Source of the DNA: Crotalaria pallida
Taxonomy: Eukaryota; Streptophyta; Magnoliopsida; Fabales; Fabaceae
Length of the DNA stretch: 64,000 bases
Direction: 5' to 3'
NCBI GenBank assembly: GCA_037953625.1
Contig: CM075651.1
Location: 154,892,001-154,956,000, forward strand
This document shows, one piece after another, positions 46,284-59,224 of this stretch. A program made the translations under genes and the position numbers. Every line of letters starts with the position of its first letter. Positions within the stretch are counted from its first letter, which is position 1. The notes beneath the pieces were generated by a model. That model saw nothing but the letters and a program-made list of their open reading frames with translations, did no database searches and was not told the origin of the DNA.

Positions 46284-46565
46284 AATGAGTAATTAGTCAA
46301 ATTGGTCCCAGAGTTTGTAAGCGTCGGTTAAGTTAGTTCTGACTTTATTAAAATAACAATTTAGTCCCTAAGATAGGAGAATGTTGATCGAGTTAGTCTT
46401 TGCCGTCCCTATCGTAGGGATGTATTTGCTTTAAAATGGGATAAAGACAGAGACGTATGTGAATTAAAATGTTATCTCGGGGACTAAAATGTTATTTCGA
46501 TAAAGTCAAGGACTAATTTGACCGATATCTACAAAGTCAGGGACCAATCTGACCAATTACTCATT
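46284..46565. mobile_element. Foldback MITE (~280 bp)
   Basis: AATGAGTAATTAGTCAAATT and TTGGTCCCAGAGTTTGTA are mirrored by TACAAAGTCAGGGACCAATC and TGACCAATTACTCATT. Inner arms (TCGGTTAAGTTAG, ATAACAATTTAGTCCC) are also inverted. Confidence 0.8.
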
Positions 46566-46639
46566 TATTAATAGTATGAAAGTAGATAAGTTTTTCTTAT
46601 ATTTTAAATGGTTGAAGGTGTGTTTTTTCTTCTTATATT

Positions 46640-47284
46640 TCAATTTGAAGGGAGCAGTTTCTTTAGCATTTTATATGCACCGCCTCTACGTCCCTCCCTC
46701 GTCGTGTTCACACTTAGCTCCTTGATCCATCGTCTCAAAGCCTTCATCATTACCACGATGTCTCTCACGTAGGATCGGTTCATCACCGCCACCTTCATCA
46801 CCGCGTCCTTGGCTAGCGCCACCAAATTGGGGACCTCATGTGGTCTATTCTCTCTCTGTCACCCATTGTTACGATGGTCACTGTAAACATCGATTTGTGT
46901 TGTGGAGGTGGCTCAGGTCGCGCCACCTTTCAATAATCAAACCATTATTATGGAGCATAGACGTGAAGAATTGGTGTGAACATCCCCTTCGCAAAGGCAA
47001 AACCAACCTTTTCGTCATGCACCACCACCACCCGTAGTTGCCAGTATCACCATTGCATCATCATCACTCTTTCCATCAATCGCAAACAAACATGCATGAA
47101 CAAGTTGTTGAGGTTGAGACCTAACTCGGAGATTTGAAACTTTATTCGAATAACCACCAACAAGATGATGGTGTTTAAGGACAATCTCGCGATGATCGCT
47201 GTGATTGTTAATTTTTGGTTTGTGTGTGTGTCGCATTGACGATGCACATGCAAATGTTAACGAACTGATGATGATTGTTGTTGT
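46640..47284. other. GC-richer stretch, possibly decayed coding sequence
   Basis: This segment is clearly richer in GC than its neighbours. It holds several short open frames, such as minus-strand 46640-46825 (a VALAKDAVMKVAVMNRSYVR-like helix) and 47015-47344. I cannot assign a family, and no frame stays open across it. It may be a captured or degenerate gene piece. Confidence 0.3.
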
Positions 47285-47292
47285 ATCAAATG

Positions 47293-48256
47293 TAGGGGTG
47301 TAACGGTCCGGTCTTTGACAGACATTGGAGACCGGATCGAACAAATTAACATGGTCCGGTCCGGTCTGGTCTCGGTGTGTTTTATGTATGAAGACCGGAT
47401 CGAACCGACTCAGTCCGGACCATTTCGATCCGGTCTAGTCCAGTCCATTTAGACCATTAAATTAAATTTAAAATGCTGAAAATAAATCAAAGGGCAAAAT
47501 CAATTAATCAAAATCAATTAGGCAAAATCAAATTCAACTGACAGCAGAGAGGGATTAATCAAAATCAATATAGGGCAAAATCAATTAAGCAAAATCAAAT
47601 TCAACTTACAGCAGAGAGGGCTAGAGGAACGAGCGGCGGTGGCGAGGAACGGAGAATGAATCAGGGGAGGGAGAGAGAAGGAATCGAATCGGAGGAGGGA
47701 GAGAGAGAAGGCGGCTTCGATGGCGACTTCGACAACGACTTCGATGGCGGAGAACGACGAACCGGAGGGAGAGAGAGAAGGCGGCTTCGATGGCGGCTTC
47801 GACAACGACTTCGATGGCGGCGAACGACGAACCGGATGGAGAAGGCTTCGATGGCGGCGAATGACGAACCGAAGGGAGGCAGCTTCGGAGTGGCTTCATG
47901 AGATGTGGGTAGTGGCCAGTGCAATAGGGTACTTTGAGAGGAGTAAGGGGCGGCGTGGTGTGAGACTGTGAGAGTGTGATTGTGTGAGCCGTGAGGGACT
48001 TACTCTTAGATTAGGGATTTAGGGTAATATATGTACTCTGTAGGTTTTTATTTATTTTTTAATTATTAACCCTATCGGTCCGGTTCGGTCCCTGCGGTCT
48101 AAGAATATCTGGGACCGTGGACCGGACCGTTCAAGAATGGTCTCAATTTTTTTGGACCAGATCGGACCGTGAGATCGAACCAGACTGCATTTTTCGGTTC
48201 GGTCTGATCCAGTCCGAGCGGTCTTGCGGTCTCGGACCGGACCACTTACACCCCTA
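47293..48256. mobile_element. hAT-like TIR element with GGTCCGGTC-rich arms
   Basis: ATCAAATG at 47285-47292 and 48257-48264 is the 8-bp duplication. The ends TAGGGGTGTAACGG and (inverted) TAGGGGTGTAAGTGG match. Both arms are built from GGACCGG/CCGGTCC motifs. A 70-bp tandem repeat lies at its centre. There is no transposase. Confidence 0.82.
47701..47880. repeat. 70-bp tandem repeat, ~2.5 copies
   Basis: GAGAGAGAAGGCGGCTTCGA at 47701 recurs at 47771, followed by GACAACGACTTCGATGGCGG in both copies. A shortened third unit (AAGGCTTCGATGGCGGCGAA) follows. The period is not a multiple of three, so the unit shifts frame each time and the overlapping ORFs are by-products. Confidence 0.8.
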
Positions 48257-48540
48257 ATCAAATGAAGGGAAGAGGAAAATGTTGGCTGAAGAAGAATTTG
48301 ATGAAGATGGTGTATCGATATGCAATATTTGAAAGAGTAACACAAAATATATCCCATAAAAAATGTGAACCATCTATTTTCTTAGCTTGCTAACCCCACA
48401 ATATTGCTCACTAGTTAAGGATTTGAATATTTTCAATTTAAAAAAAGTTTAGTCTTTGATTACCACCATTTTTTTTTTTGGATTATTTCCATGTGAACAA
48501 AATTTGAATGGAAGTACAATAGCCAACTAATAATTTAATA

Positions 48541-48813
48541 CTACCTCTGTTTCTAATTATAAGGTCCTCTTGAGATATTTCACGTCCATTAAGAAAGTGG
48601 AATAATTTAGTTAATTGTATTGGAAATGTGAACTTTTGATATGTATTTTCAAAATTACCCCTATTAATAATATTGGGAATCTAAAAAGTGTTAAATAAAT
48701 AGGGGTGTTTGTGGAAAAAAATAATTAATGCTCATTGAAAATTGGTAAAGTGCCTTATAAATAGGGACAAAATAAAAGTGTTAAGAGAACCTTATAATTA
48801 GGAACGGAGGGAG
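48541..48813. mobile_element. Stowaway-type MITE
   Basis: TA|CTACCTCTGTTTCTAATTAT and ATAATTAGGAACGGAGGGAG|TA. The interior shares TTTCACGTCCATTAAGAAAG and CAATTAACTAA-type blocks, inverted, with 56779-57048 and 57176-57445. Confidence 0.82.
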
Positions 48814-50150
48814 TACTTGAGTGACAATACATTTAATAAGATCATGTCATTACTGCTACGTTAACTTTTAATGATTAACCCTGATTAAATTTAAACTAAT
48901 TTGTTTTATTCGAATAGTGTAAAAAATTATTTTTTACTATTAATTAAATTATAAAAAAGAATATGAAATAATAATGGGATAGTTTTTATGTATTCGAGTG
49001 ATAAGGGTAAAATATAAAGATTATATATATGGATCTAAAAAAATAATTTTAAGTTTTTATAAGGAAGTTTTTAAATTTTAATATTTTTTTAAAAATATAA
49101 TTTAAAATTATAATCTATATCGAGAAACAAATACGTTACATTGTGATTAGTGTGTGTGTGTTTTTTTTTTTTTTTTCAATCTATAATCTTAAACTCTTGG
49201 TTGGTGAGTTACTCATATTTTTACCTATCAACTTCAGTCATATCATCTTTTCCAATGATTCCACCTCCGTGAACTTTCTTTTTTGTCGTTCTTGTATTTT
49301 TATGTCCTTGATTCTCACTGGCTTCCGCAACTTGTTTACGATCTTTTTATTTTGACCATTTTTTTTTAACATAATCTTCCCGCCTTTCTATTCAGTATTC
49401 TATCCAACTCAAAAAGATAATAATATTTTGAAAAATAAAATAAATATGAGAATATATTTTTGATATTTTGTTTAATAAACTAACTATTTTCTCCATCTCA
49501 TAAATAATTTTTTTAACCATTGCATATAGATTAAAAATTGAGTAAATAATATAAGAATTTAATATATTTTAATTAAATTATCCTCATTTAATAATTGGAA
49601 AGAAGATAATAATAAATATATAAAGATTATACTGAAAAAATGATTGAGGAGTGAGTGGTAAAAAAGATAACATGATAAATAATAACATGTTTAGAAAAAG
49701 AAGTATAAATGATTATTGAGTTTTTAAAAGTACATGACATATAAGACAAAGTAAAATATCTAAAAAAAATAACTTATAGAACGGAGGGAATATTAATTAA
49801 TAAAATAATTTTATGCATTATGTATTGGTTAGTCAATCACAAATCGTAATATTAACTACTTAATAAGTACACCTAAAACGTTTGTTAGCATTTATCTTTT
49901 ACTTATTATTGAGACTTAATTTTATGACAATTCTTTACACTCTTTTATTTTTTTAGATGGATGGAGTAATCAATAAGCCCATATCCTGCAATTGTCCAAT
50001 GTAATTTTAAGAGAAGAAAAATGTTAGTGTTTTACAAATATTTTATTAATAGAGCAAAATAAGTGATTTGGTCTTAAAAATAAGATATTTAACAAGTCGA
50101 TAAGTGTAAAATTTATTTTTCCAATATATATTTACTTGTTTTATTTTTTT
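48814..50150. other. Strongly AT-rich non-coding stretch
   Basis: No gene is seen. A CGGAGGGAATA end at about 49783 hints at another decayed MITE (partner near 49492, TTTTCTCCATCTCATAAAT). Confidence 0.5.
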
Positions 50151-50468
50151 AAGGCTTAATTGTATTTTTATCCTTTATCATATTTTCAAGATTCACTTTG
50201 GTCCTTTATTATTTTTTTGAGTAACTAGGTCTTTTATCTTTTAAAAAAGATTCAGTTTGGTCATTCCCTTGAAAAAATATTAGATTTCACCATAATATTT
50301 CAGAATATTCTGTGGACCAGTATATTAAGGTGAAATCTAACTTTTCTGTGACAGAAGGACCAAACTGAATCTTTTTAAAAAAATAAAGGACCAAAATTAT
50401 TCAAAAAAATAATAAAAGACCAAGTGAATCTTGAAAATAAGATAAAAGACAAAAAATGCAGTTAAGCA
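50151..50468. mobile_element. Foldback MITE (~318 bp)
   Basis: Long imperfect mirrored arms: TTTTCAAGATTCACTTTGGT, AAGATTCAGTTTGGTC and AGATTTCACC at the left return inverted at the right. The centre is around 50310. Confidence 0.75.
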
Positions 50469-50737
50469 TTTTTTTAACTAGTATTTTTAGCTAGGATAAC
50501 CGTAAAAAAAACTAAGTAAAAGATAGATGAAATTGCTTGATGAATATGCTTCTAAACTTTTCTATTAGGCTAAATTGTTCATCGGCTAGTCTTTTATTAT
50601 CTTATTTTGCACTACTAAATTTATTAATCATGTTTATTTTTATTTTCACAGTTCATCTTATAATAAGTGAACCAATATGATAAACGAAAAGTGCAAATAA
50701 AAAAAAGTGAAGAATCAATATGATCTTAAAAAAATAT

Positions 50738-51644
50738 GAGAGTTAGTCCCCAAACCCCCAACTTTAGGCCCAAACCCCATTTTAATGGTGAAAAATCAAA
50801 ATTGTCCCTCTTTCATCTTCCACCTTCCCACCTCAAACCACAAACCCCAAACACCATGAAACCTCAAACCCCTCATCTTCCACCTTCCCACCCCCAAACT
50901 CAAACCTTTCATCTTTTACCTTCATCATTCTCCCAAATCTCAAACCTCAAACCCCTCTGAATCTATTTTCTTCTATTTCAACTCTTACTAAAACAGAGAT
51001 CCACTCTTGAATGGAAATCAAATGCTTTGTCACCAAAAGTAAAATAACAGATTAAGTTAAATAAAAAAACATGCATAATAATAGAAAACCTATTGGGATG
51101 ATTGTTGATGAAAGTAAAAGACTGCTACTTTGTGTTCTTCTCTATCGCCACTTCACTGCTCTCTCTTTCTCTGTTCGATTTGGTTGCCTACGTTTCTCTC
51201 TTCATTCTGGTTCGTTCTATTTTTTCCCTTCGTGTATTTGCCTCTTTTCTTCCTGTCTTTATCGTTGCTACTAATTCCCCTTTTATAGGACTCTAATACT
51301 TCGTTTCTATCCGAAAATCACGAAGTATCCTTCGTGTATTTGCCAGCTATGTTGAACACAATTCCGACGAACCAGAAAAAAAACACAAAACAACTACGCA
51401 AACCCTAAACACATACCTGACAAAGAGAGCAGCAGCGGCGTTGTGGGGTGAGCAGCGGCGGTGGCAGGAGGAATGAAGGAGAGAGAGAGAGAGAGAGACA
51501 ATCGAAGGGTGATGGAGATGAAGAGAGTCATGGGGTTTGGCAAATGAAACTGAAGAGAGGAGTTTGAAGTGTTAAGGGTATTATTGGAATAAATTAAAAA
51601 ATGATATTTGGGGGCTAATGAATGGGGTTTGAGAACTAACACTC
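50738..51644. mobile_element. Mutator-like element (~907 bp) with A-rich 9-10-bp duplication
   Basis: AAAAAAATAT precedes (50728-50737) and follows (51645-51654) the element. The ends GAGAGTTAGTCCCCAAACCC and (inverted) GAGTGTTAGTTCTCAAACCC match. The interior has repeated CACCTTCCCACC/CAAACC blocks, then a frame (51108-51296) with hydrophobic segments, KVKDCYFVFFSIATSLLSL and then FDLVAYVSLF. This could be a captured first exon, but I do not recognise the source. Confidence 0.65.
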
Positions 51645-51666
51645 AAAAAAATATAATCACTATTGG

Positions 51667-51744
51667 CAGGCCCGGCCCAGGGCCCAGGGGGAGGACAACG
51701 AGGGCGTCCGCCCTGGGCACATGATTTTAAGGGGCCCTAAAAAA

Positions 51745-51785
<41 letters not shown>

Positions 51786-52808
51786 AAACGTTAAAAATAT
51801 TGATATCAATACTAGCCAGCATAATCAGTCATTGAGCCTTTTGATTTCCATAGTAACTAGAGCTCGAGTCCCACCATTGACATCTTTTCTTTTTTTACTT
51901 ATTTATATATGTTCTCCTTTTTATTTTGTTCAAATTAAATGCGCTTTTTAATTTTTTTTTCATTTTTATTATGAGTCATACTTAACTATATTATAAAGAT
52001 CAATGAAAATAGTTATATTTCTTAAATTTTAAAAAATACTTTAACATTATAATTTTATATCTTAATTTATATTAAAAATTTCACAAATATATTATTTCAC
52101 ATTAATGAATAAAAAACAAATATGATTAAACAAAACCAATAAGTGTCTCGTAAAAAATACATAGTAACTTATAAATGGAACAAAAAATTCATCTAAAAAC
52201 AATTTATAAAAAAAAAACCGAAGGAAGTATTTATTTATAAATTTCAAGCTTTATTGAATTGATTGATATTTTTATCCGATCCATAATAGAATGAAAGTAT
52301 ACAACTATTAGAGAAATGTTGTTTATTTTTTTGCTAATTAATCAACATTAAAATAGATAATTTTGGAATCAGTTTAAATGACAATATAAGATTGCATTGT
52401 GGAACAATGTTTGCCAAAGTTAGAACCTAGAGTTATAAAGTAGATTTTGAACATTAAGTAATGATATTATTAAGATATATAATTATATTATTGCATAATA
52501 TTTTATTTCACCTCCCTTTAACTTTTTGCCCAAGTTTTTTTTTACTAATTATGGTTTTGAAACACCTCTTTATTTTTAAACTTCTCTAATAATAGAATTG
52601 TTGAAGCGATTAAAGCCTATGTGATTTATTTATGGTTAATTGTATTTTTGCAAATTTATAGAGTTATAAACATTAACAATATTTTGGAAAAGTCCCTATA
52701 TTAAGAGAGATTTTATTGTTAAAATTATATTTATTTACAAGTTTTTTATAGTTTAAGGGCCCAAAAAAAATTTCGCCGCGAACCTATAACATGTCAGGAT
52801 CGGGTCTG
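51667..52808. mobile_element. hAT-like element (~1.1 kb) with 8-bp duplication
   Basis: ACTATTGG flanks it at 51659-51666 and 52809-52816. The ends CAGGCCCGGCCC and (inverted) CAGACCCGATCC are hAT-like. Inside are AGGGGCCCT/AGGGCCC blocks, a (TA)n run near 51750 and AT-rich non-coding sequence. It lies four bases from the duplication of the MULE at 50738. Confidence 0.78.
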
Positions 52809-52816
52809 ACTATTGG

Positions 52817-55252
52817 TTAGCAAATTCCATATATGTATATATATATTTTAAGATTACATTTAAATTTTAAGAAATAGTTATATGATCTAAAAATTTGAGA
52901 TATTTTGACTATAATGCATTTATATAGTCATTATTGAAGATAAAGAAAAATATTGGAAATGAAAAAGAGAATAGGATAAATAAGGGTATAGTTGGGAAAA
53001 ACATCATTAATTATATACTATTTAATTTTGTAAAAAAAAAAATACATATGAAATATTAATTAAAAAAATTATATAAACAATACATATAAAAAAAGAAAAT
53101 ATATATATTTTTTAATTTTTTAAAAGAGAGATATATTAGATATTGACGTTGCATTTGAAGATACATGTAACATCGCGGTTGATATAATGATATTAATACA
53201 GACAAGTGCATGTGTGGGGGAACTCAGACTCAAAGACAAATTGTATAGCACACCCAACGTGTCTACAAGTTTATGTAACGTAAAGTATTAATTATTCTAC
53301 AATCATACTGCCAATAAAAAAAATTCTACCATCATAAGTACTTCATACGTACTATGATGATATCTTATTCTATTAGACCTTATTCTATAATTAAGTTATT
53401 AAGTTATAACCAAACATTGGCAGACCCACGCTAAGCTCCAAGGAGGTGATCGACCACCACTGCTTATCAATATTTTCTAACGTTAATTATTATTTAAGAA
53501 TGATGAATATGATACTGGAATTTTTTGAATTTATATTACTGAGATTTCTTAATTCTGCCCCTAATTACCAATTGCGCCCTTGTTCCGGCCCTTATTTAGG
53601 AAAAGCTAACGGAATCAGCCAGAGTCATTCGGGTCAAGCCTAGCAACTTATGATACGAACTTCTTAATTTTTCTTTCATTAAAAAAAAACCAAAACAAAA
53701 ACAAAAACAAAAGAAATAAACAAAAAATTTAAGCATGTTTGATTGAGCTGAAATTATTTTTTTTAGCTTATTTTTCAAAAATAATCATAAGCTGATATGT
53801 TTGTTTTCAATACAGATTATAATTTTAACTTATATTCTTGAAAAATAATCAAAATTTATAAACTCTCATAGTAGGTGGACATTATTTTTTGAAAGATTAA
53901 TTTTTAGACACGCGTAATTTTCCTATTCTACTGTTATCACTTAATCACATTAATTACCCATTTGTCACATCTTACCTTTTTTTGTAATTTACTAAGTAAA
54001 AAATAATCTTTTTTACACTATCCAAACAAAACATATTAACTTAATTTCATTTTACAGCTAGATACTCAAACATAAATAGATTATAATTTTAACAGATTAT
54101 AATCAGAGAAAAATAATCATAATCTCATTTTTACCCAAATATAAAATAGGATTGATTACATTTTTTTTGTCCTTTTATGTTATTTTCAAGATTTAATTAA
54201 TTTAGTCCTTAACTTTTTTGATTTTTTTGGTCATTTGTTTTTTTTTAAAAAATTAATTTGGTCATTTCATCATAGTAACGTTAGTTTTATCGAAATATTT
54301 GTACTCATTATCGAAAACTGAAAAATGATGCCAAAATCTAAAGAAAAATAAATCAAGCCACCACTTGACAAAGGCCAGGAATAATAGTGTTGTTTCGCTA
54401 ATGGTGGAACAAGCGGAAACGCGGTAGTGGTTGATCGATATGCACAAAAATGACATTGTGATAGGTATATGAACGAATATGATAATCAAAGCTCAATTGA
54501 TGGACTCACAGTAATATATGTCAAGCTCTATTGATGAAACTGTAATTGATGAAAATATTTGCAGTAAAACTAGTTATAATAGAAGAATCAAATTAATTTT
54601 TTTAAAAAATATATATAAAAGAATAAAAATAAGTTTAAAAAAATTAAAAACCGATTTTCTTTAATATAAGATTAAAAGAAATAAAGATGTAATTAAGCCT
54701 ATAAAATACAAACTTGCATTTATCGCTATATATAGAGAAGTCATTCCCACCTTTTTATGCTTAGATTATAACATTTTTAGGCTTTTTATTTCCTAATAAT
54801 AAAACCGTGCGGCATATATTTGACAAATAAGTTTTACTTTTAATTTTTAATTATATTAATTATTTTTTTTACAAACATTCATATTTAATCAACACTTTTT
54901 AAAGTTTTAATAATAATTATAGAAATAGTTTGAAAAAGTATACCAATTATTTTTATTTTGTAATGTCAATAATAATATTAACTGATTTTTAAAATATATA
55001 TATTTTGGACGGGGGAAGTAATTAAAGGAGGTCAGTTTTCAATAGTCATATTTTTTTGGTCTCGATTATTCGATTTTACAATCTTTGAGAAACACCTAGC
55101 AAAAGCGTCTTGGAATATATTTGTAAATTAGCCCACTTGTTTAGAAAGGTCTAAAAATTCAGAGAAGCCAAGTCACATACGCCTAGTATATATCAGACTA
55201 GCATGTCGCTGAAATAGTTAAATCTTTCCTGGCATCTAAACAAGTACCGTAA
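52817..55252. other. AT-rich non-coding stretch
   Basis: No gene is supported. A GGCAGACCCACGC segment near 53420 and GGGTCAAGCCTAGC near 53630 may bound an old element. A foldback-like TTTGGTCATTT/TTAGTCCTTAA segment lies at about 54150-54270. Confidence 0.45.
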
Positions 55253-56028
55253 GAGTATCTCCACCCACGAACGGATTTTTCGTTTTTAAATGGATATTAT
55301 ACATTATTTTATTATTTTTTACATCTTTTTATATTTTAAAAACTTTTAAGAACCTCAACCACAATTTCATTTCACCTATGAACCCATTTTTCTTGTTCAT
55401 AAATGAATCTCATTACCTACCCCACACTTATACTAAATATAATTACGATCAACTAACCATATTTTTTTATACCGTAAAAAAAAACTATCCATGTTTTAAA
55501 TTTTTTCAACACATATTTACTCAGAATATTTTTTTACACATATTCGTATACAAATTTATTAGAATATGTCAATTTTAAATACAGTTTTTACTCAATATAA
55601 TTTTTCCAGAGTAGAGAGTAAAAAAAAATTAATCCAAATCATAAAAACTAGTGCATATAAGTGAAAAAGAATACACATAAAATATTTTTGAATTGAGTAA
55701 GTTTGAAAATAAGAAAAAAAAAATTTAACCTCCGTCAGAAAGCACAGATAAAAAAATCCAATAAAAAAATATATATTTGTGAAAATAAATATACATAGGA
55801 TACTTTTTTATTGACTGCATTTGAAATGCAAAAAAAAAAAAAAAAAAAAAAAGGAATTATGTGTTTTCTATTGATGTTTCTCTCTCCTTCCTTTGTGCCA
55901 CGAACGTAATGAAATAGAGCACGTTCGTGAGAAATAAACGACCTGCCTTTTTCCCAACGATTGATAACCTGTAAAGCACATTCACGAGGCATAAACGAAC
56001 GGCTTCAAACTGCCGCTGCTGATGCTCT
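55253..56028. mobile_element. Putative TIR element containing the dispersed repeat
   Basis: GAGTATCTCCAC at the left is weakly inverted at the right (CTGATGCTC). The interior 55490-55805 matches 432-790. An A run (~22) lies near 55830. The 85-codon minus-strand ORF here has no known motif. Confidence 0.4.
55490..55805 (+). repeat. Dispersed repeat shared with 432-790
   Basis: Same orientation and order of blocks as the copy at 432-790 (ACACATATTCGTATACA, TTAATCCAAATCATAAAAAC, TAACCTCCGTCAGA). Confidence 0.65.
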
Positions 56029-56158
56029 AACTACACAAGTTCAAAATGGATGCCTGTTAGCACTAACAAGTGTCAATAAGTTTTGATTATATTAAAAAAA
56101 AAAAATTGTCATATTAAAAAAAATAAAAAATCAAAATGCCTTTTAGAGCATTCCTATA

Positions 56159-56558
56159 TGAGTATGAGTTAGGATTCGTTGACAGCAGATGTAAAACTTG
56201 GTCACTTACACCCTTACATAATTTTTTATATATTATGAAATTTGTCAATCAAATCGTTGAATTATATGTTATTATCATGATGATAATATATATCATATTT
56301 CAGATCATTCAGAGATTCATAGATATGTAATTTAATAATGCATATTTACTTACATTTTAAATAACGTATTATCATTAAAAGAATAGTCGGATGATTATCA
56401 AATAATTTTTATATTTTATTAAATTTTGTAGATTTGATATATTCAATAATAACATATAATTCAACGGTTGGATTGACAAATTTCATAATATATAAAAAGT
56501 TATGTGAAAGTGTAAGTGATCAAGTTTTACACCCTGTGTCAACGCATACTTACTCAAA
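56159..56558. mobile_element. Foldback element with >110-base arms
   Basis: GTAAAACTTGGTCACTTACA, TTTTTTATATATTATGAAAT and TTGTCAATC(A/C)AA(T/C)CGTTG at the left are repeated inverted at the right. The loop is about 170 bases and AT-rich. Confidence 0.8.
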
Positions 56559-56778
56559 CTTGTTCATATATATGCTTCACCTAATATTTTAAATTTGTTT
56601 ATTCTTTTTCTGTCATTTGAACAATTCAACAAAATGGCCATAAAAAAAGAAAAATAAAACAATTCAACAAATATTTTATTTTATACCAACAACTGCAAAT
56701 TTTTTTAATAGATGTCATCATTCATCATACTTTTACATTTTTCACTTTTTTTTTATTTCGCTTTTATATTGAGATATA

Positions 56779-57048
56779 CTCTCTCTGTCCTTAATTATAA
56801 GACTCTCTTAACACTTTTATTTTGTCCCTATCTATAAGGCTCTTTATCAATTTTCAATGAGCATTAATTATTTTTTCTACAAACACCCCTATTTATTTAA
56901 CACTTTTTAGATTCCCAATAATATTAATAGGGGTAATTTTGAAAATACATATCAAAAATTCACATTTCCAATACAATTAACTAAATTATTCCACTTTCTT
57001 GATGAACGTGAAATCTCTCCGGAACCTTATAATTAGGGACGGAGGTAG
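56779..57048. mobile_element. Stowaway-type MITE
   Basis: TA|CTCTCTCTGTCCTTAATTATAAG and CTTATAATTAGGGACGGAGGTAG|TA. Its closest relatives in the window are 48541-48813 (inverted) and 57176-57445 (same orientation). Confidence 0.85.
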
Positions 57049-57175
57049 TATAATGGTAACCATCATGTGATTGATTTTGGTACTAGGTACATGTCTACTA
57101 GTACAAAAAGTGGTAAGAAATCACGGAAAAGTGTACTTTTTATGTTTTCGATAAATAAAGTACTAGAAAGTTGTA

Positions 57176-57445
57176 CTATCTCCGTTCCTAAATATAAAGC
57201 TCTTTTGATATTTTTATTTTGTTTTTATTTATAAAGCTTCATACCAATTTTCAATGATCATTAATTACTTTTTTCCACAAACATCTCTATTTATTTAACA
57301 TTTTTTAGATTCTCAATAATATTAGGGATAATTTTGAAATTACATATCAAAAGTTCACATTTCCAATACAATTAACTAAATTATTCCACTTTTTTAATGG
57401 ACGTGAAATCCTCTAAAGAGGTTTTATATTTAGGGATGGAGGGAG
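57176..57445. mobile_element. Stowaway-type MITE
   Basis: TA|CTATCTCCGTTCCTAAATATAAA and TTTATATTTAGGGATGGAGGGAG|TA. It is a second copy of the same family only 127 bases from the previous one. Confidence 0.85.
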
Positions 57446-59224
57446 TAATATTTTTTCCATATTTAAAAACCTTAAAAAAATGCTCTGAGTGAAGTTATTA
57501 TCAAAACCCTTTCTTGAATAACCTAAAATATAACCATTACCCACACATTATAAAAAGATACTAGGAGTACATGTACACCCAAAAAAATAAAAAATAAAAA
57601 GATACTATATGTTGGTAGGCCAGAAAAAGTTTTGCGGTTAGTGAAATAGTCTCACCTTTAAGGCATCGGTAAAAAATTGGAAATTTGCCAACAACAACCT
57701 TATAGTTCAAAGGGCATGGTCTTCCATAAGACACGGATGATAACGATATCATAAGTTCTAGTATCAATTAGCATAGCACTAATCCCTTACCTATCCCAGT
57801 TGAACTTCCAAAATACCAAATAATAAATACACCAGTTAAATACATGCCGAATATTTATTACAGGAAAGGAAAAAAAATAGTTTGGGCTCTCCATAATAAA
57901 GATGATTTTTAAGATATGGGCTTGACTCCTTTTATTGCTGTTCCTGCTGCAAGCTTGCAATCTTTAACTTTGGATGGTTCTGTGCCGAGTAAGGAAAGTA
58001 TGAAAAAAGAGTTAGCACCAATAAGCCTAACAATTTGTTGCATGTAGAACTGTCTGAATTAATTTCATGACAGAAAAGTCACAAAAGGAACCAATAATGC
58101 AATCCTCTAAAACATTGTCCAAGGTATCTTTAGTTTGTCAGAGTGAGATGGCAAGAGTGATTAGTGATTACTTAAGCATGTATCATTCATAATCTAGAAT
58201 CCATCATAACCAGATAAACATAGCAAAAAGAAAGAAGAAACACATTGTATGTGCAAGGGGTGCTATTAGAATCCTAGTAGCTCGAAACTTCGAACATATA
58301 TCTCTGAAATCAGATTCAACTAGGAATTAGACTATCATCTTATCATAATTCTTTGTTCTGTTATTGTTTCCATGTAAATTGCCTATTTGCCTGTCTTCCG
58401 AGCATGTTTGTTCCCAATTGGACACATGGTAAGTTAATTGAAATAACTAAAACACTAGAAAATTCCAGGTCTTCTCCAAAATCATTAAACAGAAAAGCAG
58501 TACAATCTAAAACTGAACACGAACGAAGAGATGTTCGCTTTATTTTAGAAAGATTCTAAGATATAGTGATGCTTTTGTTATTGGGAGAGCGAAAAGAAAA
58601 TTGCATGTGAAGGACATAAATTTACAGGTAAATTTAGACTAGAAGTGCAATCTATTAGTTAAATTTAGACTAGAAGTGCAATCTATTAGTTATGATACCA
58701 TGTAAAATTGGTAAAAAAAAAAAATTCATGATTTTCATTTACTGTGAGTACAATAAAGGCAAAAGCTATCTAACTCATATATATTCCTACATCTTATCAG
58801 TAACACAATTCAATCTACTATTCTACTATCTAGAATCCCAAATGTACAATCAGAAAATAGAAATCAAGAGAAACTGCTGCTGCAACAAAATACTATGTTA
58901 ACAACTAGTTTCTTCAGATTACATAGCACCGCATATTTAAAAGAGTAATTAAACAGTGATTTCTCAGATTATAATTAATCATCAAGGTTTGAATTGTGAC
59001 AAGATGTCTGTGAGAGAGCACATTTTAGCAATATTCCATATGCTGAAGAAAATTGTGTGAAATTACTAGAATATGTCAAGCACGGCCCACATCTAACGCT
59101 AAAATTAGTGTAACATATATGCTTATATGGTAATTATTAACAATGCTGAATGTACATGCAGGCAATATGCAAGCGATACTGATGCTTCATTTTTAGAGAA
59201 AAAAGAGTATTTGGTATTTACCTC
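57446..59224. other. Downstream flank of the CLSY gene
   Basis: No further gene is supported. Sequence close to 59224 is the 3' flank and probable 3' UTR of the minus-strand CLSY gene. Composition from about 57900 on is less extreme than in the transposon-rich part. A 31-bp duplication lies at 58630-58691. Confidence 0.45.
58630..58691. repeat. Perfect 31-bp tandem duplication
   Basis: The unit beginning AAATTTAGACTAGAAGTGCA occurs twice without a mismatch at 58630-58660 and 58661-58691. Confidence 0.9.

Noticed and set aside
47581..47971. Several overlapping ORFs in three frames
   Set aside because: Created by a 70-bp tandem repeat whose period shifts frame.
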